Assembly: GCF_030817275.1 (NCBI RefSeq) | Contig: NZ_JAUSZD010000002.1 | Span: forward strand, 7,362,001-7,426,000 | Direction of reading: 5' to 3' | DNA length: 64,000 nucleotides | Source of the DNA: Paenibacillus sp. V4I7 | Lineage (GTDB): Bacteria; Bacillota; Bacilli; Paenibacillales; NBRC-103111 | Shown: positions 59,841 to 64,000 of the stretch, piece after piece | How the letters are laid out: each line of letters begins with the position of its first letter | How positions within the stretch are numbered: the stretch's first letter is position 1 | The notes under the pieces: model-generated | Told to the model about the DNA's origin: nothing | Database searches by the model: none | The model's input: the letters and a program-made list of their open reading frames with translations, nothing else | Position numbers and translations under genes: made by a program

Positions 59841-61193
59841 ATGAATGATGTCAACCTAAATTATGAAGCAAAAGACCGTAGTCATTCAACATTTGAAAAC
59901 CAGCCTCTTTTACTAGTTCTTAATGATGACCCAGAATTTCTTTCCTTTTACAAAGAACATCTGGAGAAAGAAAACGGGATGGTTATTTTCGAATCGGATA
60001 ACCAGCCGAAAGCCGCGGAACTCTTCTATCAGTTATACCCTGATTATGTCATTATTAACGCAAGCCTAATAGCAGATGATGGCGTTCATGTATTAAATGG
60101 ATTCGTTCAACTGTGTCAAGATAACCATGTTCCGATCCTGATATCTTTGGATAAGGAAGATTTGAAGCTACGTTACGCATGTATGGCCTTGGCAGATGAT
60201 GTTATAGGTTCCTGCGTTGATCCCGTTGAATTAGTCACAAGGGTGATCAGAAACTTGAGGAAACGAAACCGAATCTTAGATCAGATTCTTATTGATCCGA
60301 TGACCGGAATAAAAAATTACAATAATCTTCAACAAGAAGTCGAGCATCAACTTAATGATTTGAAACGCTCCCATGAGCCGTTCGCAATGGTCTATGTACA
60401 GGTGGATGATCTCCCTATCGTTCAGGAAACATATGGCTATGCTATAGGACATCAGTTGGTGAAGGAACTAGGGAAATTTATCCAAAAAAGCATCCGACCT
60501 GCGGATTCCTTATATCGATTTCATAGAGAAGGATTTGTTCTCGTTCTTCCGAAAACCGTCAAAGAAGACGCTATGAAATTAATGCACCGGTTGATCGAAA
60601 GATTTGCTCAGCTCCGTTTCCAGACAACAGCAGGAGAGATCAGCGGTACCTTCTCGGCTAGGGTGTTGGACTTTATGGATCCCTTACAGACCATTGAACA
60701 ATGTTTAACACTTATGACTTTTCCGAAGGATCAGGCTGTTGCCGACAGGAAAGCGTGGGTTATGGACGGAACGGCGACTTTCACCTCCATCACATTGAGG
60801 AAGCTGAAAGTCGGAATTATTGATGACGACAGGTTAATTCGTGAAATGTTGAAGCATCAATTAGAGGATATCGCGGATCAAGATTTTGAGGTAGAGATTA
60901 GAGCGTATCCGGACGGAGAGGAATTTTTCAACGACCCTTGGCATCGCCAGAATGAACGATTTCTTCTCATTATTGACAGAATCATGCCTAAGATGGATGG
61001 TTTGGAGGTTCTGCAGAAGATCCGGACGCAATACGACCGACGCAGGTATTTGTGCATGATGTTAACCAGCAGGGATTCCGAAGAGGAAATCTCAATGGCG
61101 ATTCAAAGAGGCGCCAATGATTATATGGTCAAGCCATTCAGCATTAAAGAGCTGCGCGCCCGAATAAGACGATTAATCCGGGGGACGCGATGA
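59841..61193 (+). CDS. REC-degenerate GGDEF-REC protein
   Basis: A 450-residue cytoplasmic regulator. The first receiver-like domain (about 22-140) has an Asn (Asn73) where the phospho-Asp should be, so it is probably not phosphorylated. The middle domain (about 148-310) starts DPMTGIKNYNN like GGDEF proteins, but the GGDEF loop is replaced by FHREGF at 227-232, so it cannot make c-di-GMP. It may bind a nucleotide. The C-terminal receiver (about 322-450) is intact: DDD at 328-330, Asp379 in LIIDRIMPKMDG, Lys431. It overlaps the HEAT gene by 4 bp. Confidence 0.85.
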   Translation: MNDVNLNYEAKDRSHSTFENQPLLLVLNDDPEFLSFYKEHLEKENGMVIFESDNQPKAAELFYQLYPDYVIINASLIADDGVHVLNGFVQLCQDNHVPILISLDKEDLKLRYACMALADDVIGSCVDPVELVTRVIRNLRKRNRILDQILIDPMTGIKNYNNLQQEVEHQLNDLKRSHEPFAMVYVQVDDLPIVQETYGYAIGHQLVKELGKFIQKSIRPADSLYRFHREGFVLVLPKTVKEDAMKLMHRLIERFAQLRFQTTAGEISGTFSARVLDFMDPLQTIEQCLTLMTFPKDQAVADRKAWVMDGTATFTSITLRKLKVGIIDDDRLIREMLKHQLEDIADQDFEVEIRAYPDGEEFFNDPWHRQNERFLLIIDRIMPKMDGLEVLQKIRTQYDRRRYLCMMLTSRDSEEEISMAIQRGANDYMVKPFSIKELRARIRRLIRGTR

Positions 61194-62281
61194 TTAATCT
61201 CTTCACTGTCATAGCACTCACGGTCGTTTTCTTTCTGCTGCTATGCTTTGTTTATATATATTTGGTTTTGAGAAAAATAAGGACCAACCTGTTTCAGAAA
61301 CGGAAAAAGGCATGGCTGGAACAGATCATGAACGAGCTTCAAGGATACTTTGTCGCTGGGAAGAGGAATTATTCCTTAATAAGCCGTCGGTGTCGCCCAA
61401 TTGAACTTTATCAGTTTGAAGCCCTTGAAGACTTTTTCGGCGATTTTCTGAGTAATTTCAAAATCGAGCCTAGTTTTAATCCGGTAAAACCGTTTGTCGA
61501 GGAATATTTTGTTCCGTGGTACAGAAAAAGGCTTTTTCATTCCAAATGGAGTACCCGAATGAATACGCTGTATTTTATCGATCTTTTAAAGATTGATAGG
61601 ATGCAGGACGATTTATTGAAGCTGTTAGAGAGCAAGAAGTGTTCATCGGAAGAGAGATATCAGATTTATCTCCTTTTGGCCGATTTCGGATACATCCATC
61701 TTCAGGACCTGTTTAAGGAATCGAAGGGGCTTCCTCCTTTTCTGTTAAACGAGATGATTAGCCTGGTTATTACTACAGATAATTTTGAGAGCTATGTAGA
61801 TATTTTCTATGATCTCCCTTATGAATGGCAGTTAAGTATGTTAGACGTATTTAGAGATAAAAATTTCCGCTCGTTGAAACTTCAAGAATTGCTGGAAAGC
61901 TTGTTAAATGCAACCGATCAGGAGAAGAGGGTGCGGGCAACCAAAACAATTGCGAGCCTTGGTTATATTAGCTCTCCTGACGTAATTACGCAGATTATTG
62001 ATGAGCAGTCCCAAATGGAAGAATGGCAGAGCCCGCAGTACACGGGGGAAAAACTGATGTATGTCAGGCTCATGGGAAATATAAAAACAGAACGTTTTTT
62101 GCAGTACCTAGAGCTGTTCATCAGCGATAGAAGTTATGTCATAAGATCAGAGGCTGCCAAATCCATTCGAAAATACAAGAATGGAAGGGATATCCTTCAC
62201 TCTATTAACACGAGACACCCTGACAGTTATGCCAGAAACATTGCTAAGGAATGGTTAGAGAGGAGCATGGATTATGAATAA
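61190..62281 (+). CDS. Membrane-anchored HEAT-repeat-like protein
   Basis: A 363-residue protein with an N-terminal membrane helix (about residues 5-27) followed by basic residues and a long all-helical domain. The C-terminal part has HEAT-type repeats (RVRATKTIASLGYISSPDVI, YVIRSEAAKSIRKYK). It overlaps the upstream regulator and, by 8 bp, the glycosyltransferase. Such repeats bind proteins, so it may link the regulator to the synthase. No enzyme motif is visible. Confidence 0.75.
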   Translation: MINLFTVIALTVVFFLLLCFVYIYLVLRKIRTNLFQKRKKAWLEQIMNELQGYFVAGKRNYSLISRRCRPIELYQFEALEDFFGDFLSNFKIEPSFNPVKPFVEEYFVPWYRKRLFHSKWSTRMNTLYFIDLLKIDRMQDDLLKLLESKKCSSEERYQIYLLLADFGYIHLQDLFKESKGLPPFLLNEMISLVITTDNFESYVDIFYDLPYEWQLSMLDVFRDKNFRSLKLQELLESLLNATDQEKRVRATKTIASLGYISSPDVITQIIDEQSQMEEWQSPQYTGEKLMYVRLMGNIKTERFLQYLELFISDRSYVIRSEAAKSIRKYKNGRDILHSINTRHPDSYARNIAKEWLERSMDYE

Positions 62282-63719
62282 TTATTGGGATCTTGCTGTT
62301 TTTCTCTTCCGGATCGTGAATCAAGTAATCTTTTTTTATCTTGTATTCGTTTGTTTTTTTTATTTTATCCTTTTCTTTCTAGCTTTCAATCGGTTAAAGC
62401 GAGAACGTGGCCTTCATAATGTAGAGCCTTATAAGAAAGTCAAAAAATCTGCGTTCACTCCTCCCTTATCAGTTCTGGTTTCGGCTTACAATGAAGAGAT
62501 TGGAATTATCGGTACTGTACTATCACTAGTCACAGGAAGCGGACGATTGGACTATCCCGAATATGAGGTCATCGTGGTCAATGATGGATCTAAGGACCAA
62601 ACTATGCAAAAAATGATTGAACGGTTTAAAATGGTACCCTTGAAAGATAAAGTATTTCAAAAACGCAACGGAATCGAAACCAAACCGATCAAAGCGGTCT
62701 ATAAGTCGGAAATTTATCCTCAATTATTGCTTGTTGACAAAGCAAATGGTGGAAAATCGGATGCATTGAACGCGGGCATTAATCTTTCTAAATATCCGTA
62801 TTTTGCTTCTATTGACGGAGATACCATATTGGAACCGGATTCTTTCCTCAAGATTATGAAGCCGATCATAGAAAATACCGAACAGGAAATTCTCGCTGCG
62901 GGAGGCAATGTGCTGATTGCGAACGGAAGCACGATCGTTCATGGGCAGATGAAGGAAATGAGGCTTTCCAGGAATCCTTGGGTCATTATGCAAACAATCG
63001 AATATATGCGCGCTTTCCTTATGGGGAGAATCGGATTGAGCAAAAATAATCTTCTTCTCATCATTTCCGGCGCATTCGGGGTATTCAAAACAGCAAGAGT
63101 CATTCAAGCGGGTGGCTATAAGCTGGGAACAATTGGCGAGGATATGGAGCTTGTTATTCGTCTTCACAGAATGAACATCGAGAATAAATGGGGAGCCAAA
63201 ATTGAATACGTCGCGGATCCAGTGTGTTATACCGAAGTGCCTGAGGAAATAAAAATATTGAGGAACCAGCGGGTAAGGTGGCACCGGGGGTTATTCGAAA
63301 GCTTGTGGGCTCATCGAAAAATGGCTCTGAATCCAAAGTATGGGAGGATCGGATTAATTGCTATTCCGTATTTCCTTTTCGTGGAATTATTTGGTCCTCT
63401 CATTGAAATGATAGGTTATCTTGTCGTATTTATCGGTTGGATCTTGGGGGAAGTCAATATTCAATATTCGTTGGCTTTACTTCTGTTCATGGTTATGTAC
63501 GGGTCTTTCCTGTCCATGGGCTCCGTGCTTCTTGAGGAATGGAGGCTAGGAAAACATAAGCGGGTATCCGAACTCAATTGCTTATTTTTCTTTGCTTTGT
63601 CGGAGGCGTTTTGGTATCGGCCGATTATGACATATTGGCGGGTAAAAGCACTCATGTCAGCGATAATGGGAAAAAAACAGGGTTGGGGCGAAATGAAGCG
63701 AAAGGGCGTTTCATCATAG
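62274..63719 (+). CDS. Processive family 2 glycosyltransferase (PgaC/YdaM-like)
   Basis: A 481-residue membrane enzyme of the cellulose/hyaluronan/PNAG synthase group. Helix near 10-37, then the GT-A domain: SVLVSAYNEE, NDGS at 103-106, NGGKSDALNAG, DGD at 181-183 (metal and nucleotide binding), ED at 289-290 (catalytic base region) and QRVRW at 332-336 (processivity motif). Further membrane helices follow at about 362-390 and later. It should polymerise a sugar from UDP-sugar and extrude it. No PilZ domain is present, so control must come from partners such as the upstream regulator. Confidence 0.88.
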   Translation: MNNYWDLAVFLFRIVNQVIFFYLVFVCFFYFILFFLAFNRLKRERGLHNVEPYKKVKKSAFTPPLSVLVSAYNEEIGIIGTVLSLVTGSGRLDYPEYEVIVVNDGSKDQTMQKMIERFKMVPLKDKVFQKRNGIETKPIKAVYKSEIYPQLLLVDKANGGKSDALNAGINLSKYPYFASIDGDTILEPDSFLKIMKPIIENTEQEILAAGGNVLIANGSTIVHGQMKEMRLSRNPWVIMQTIEYMRAFLMGRIGLSKNNLLLIISGAFGVFKTARVIQAGGYKLGTIGEDMELVIRLHRMNIENKWGAKIEYVADPVCYTEVPEEIKILRNQRVRWHRGLFESLWAHRKMALNPKYGRIGLIAIPYFLFVELFGPLIEMIGYLVVFIGWILGEVNIQYSLALLLFMVMYGSFLSMGSVLLEEWRLGKHKRVSELNCLFFFALSEAFWYRPIMTYWRVKALMSAIMGKKQGWGEMKRKGVSS

Positions 63720-63775
63720 GTATCTGGACTTGTTGAACGATCGAAAGAGAAAAGAAAGTAGGGGAAAGTTTAGGT

Positions 63776-64000
63776 ATGGGGTTGTTTAAAGGAAAAAATG
63801 CACTGGTAGTCATTATGTTGGTTCTTGTTCTGGGGGTTCTTGCTTATATTGTGCTGCGAGGAGATAAATATGCAGGACCAATAGCACCTGAAACATCAGT
63901 TCAGCCAGTATCGACGATAACACCAGTAACCATAGATGGAGTTAAAGTTCCCGCTAAAGTCGGGGGTTCCTACATACAGATTAACCATAATGGCGAGTGG
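63776..64000 (+). CDS. Exported protein, start of gene, truncated by window edge
   Basis: Only 75 codons are visible: ATG 63776, a signal-anchor helix at about residues 8-26 (ALVVIMLVLVLGVLAYIVL), then TPVTIDGVKVPAKVGGSYIQ INHNGEW. It follows the glycosyltransferase by 56 bases in the same direction. The piece resembles the beginning of extracellular glycoside hydrolases attached to polysaccharide operons, but too little is seen to name a family. Confidence 0.6.
   Translation, partial: MGLFKGKNALVVIMLVLVLGVLAYIVLRGDKYAGPIAPETSVQPVSTITPVTIDGVKVPAKVGGSYIQINHNGEW

Overview
The window looks like a chromosomal segment of a Paenibacillus-type Firmicute. Evidence: strong AGGAGG-type ribosome sites, many CUT1 sugar ABC transporters paired with YesM/YesN-type two-component systems, a YdjO-type cold-induced zinc ribbon, PaiB, and U-tract terminators. 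No rRNA, tRNA, CRISPR array or prophage is visible. The left edge cuts a sugar permease and the right edge cuts a gene of a polysaccharide operon.

Layout. 1-10600: polysaccharide utilisation cluster (permease, binding lipoprotein, AraC-type response regulator, sensor kinase, SDR oxidoreductase, two heparinase II/III-fold lyase-like proteins). 11037-17405: a second sugar ABC transporter with its own kinase (frameshifted at the N-terminus) and regulator. 17564-19312: NlpC/P60 hydrolase with a folded leader, a MazG-like protein, a small XRE regulator and a cold-shock gene with a hairpin leader. 19448-26144 (minus): a third sugar ABC/two-component cluster; its two promoters share a near-identical 26-bp site just upstream of the -35 region. 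26384-31076: four genes (LPG-synthase-like membrane protein, phosphodiesterase, DPM1-like GT2, GT-C-like membrane protein) that look like a lipid-linked envelope glycosylation system. 31204-34758: Fur-box-controlled FTR1 iron permease operon with two unusual exported partner proteins.

34808-38626: short UDP-sugar dehydrogenase, YVTN beta-propeller protein, and a complete IS4-family element with 16-bp inverted repeats and a 10-bp target duplication, inserted just upstream of the propeller gene. 38626-42334: amidohydrolase preceded by a purine riboswitch of guanine type arranged as a likely ON switch, and a membrane-anchored multicopper oxidase. 42676-44768: second cold-shock gene with the same leader, ydjO, and an M23 peptidase. 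44823-59514: potassium channel, SOS-box-controlled XPD/DinG-like helicase, VOC proteins, a RelE-type toxin-antitoxin pair, Fe-alcohol dehydrogenase, multidrug ABC exporter, paiB, Gfo/Idh/MocA oxidoreductase and a TrpXYZ-like ABC transporter. 59841-64000: REC-degenerate GGDEF-REC protein, HEAT-repeat protein, processive GT2 and the start of a further exported protein, probably an exopolysaccharide synthase operon.

The most interesting signals are the guanine-class ON riboswitch in front of a deaminase, the paired cold-shock leaders, the shared activator site, two intergenic palindrome arrays with the same 50-63 bp spacing, the glycosylation and iron operons, and the truncated exopolysaccharide operon. 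Family names come from reading motifs; no database search was run.
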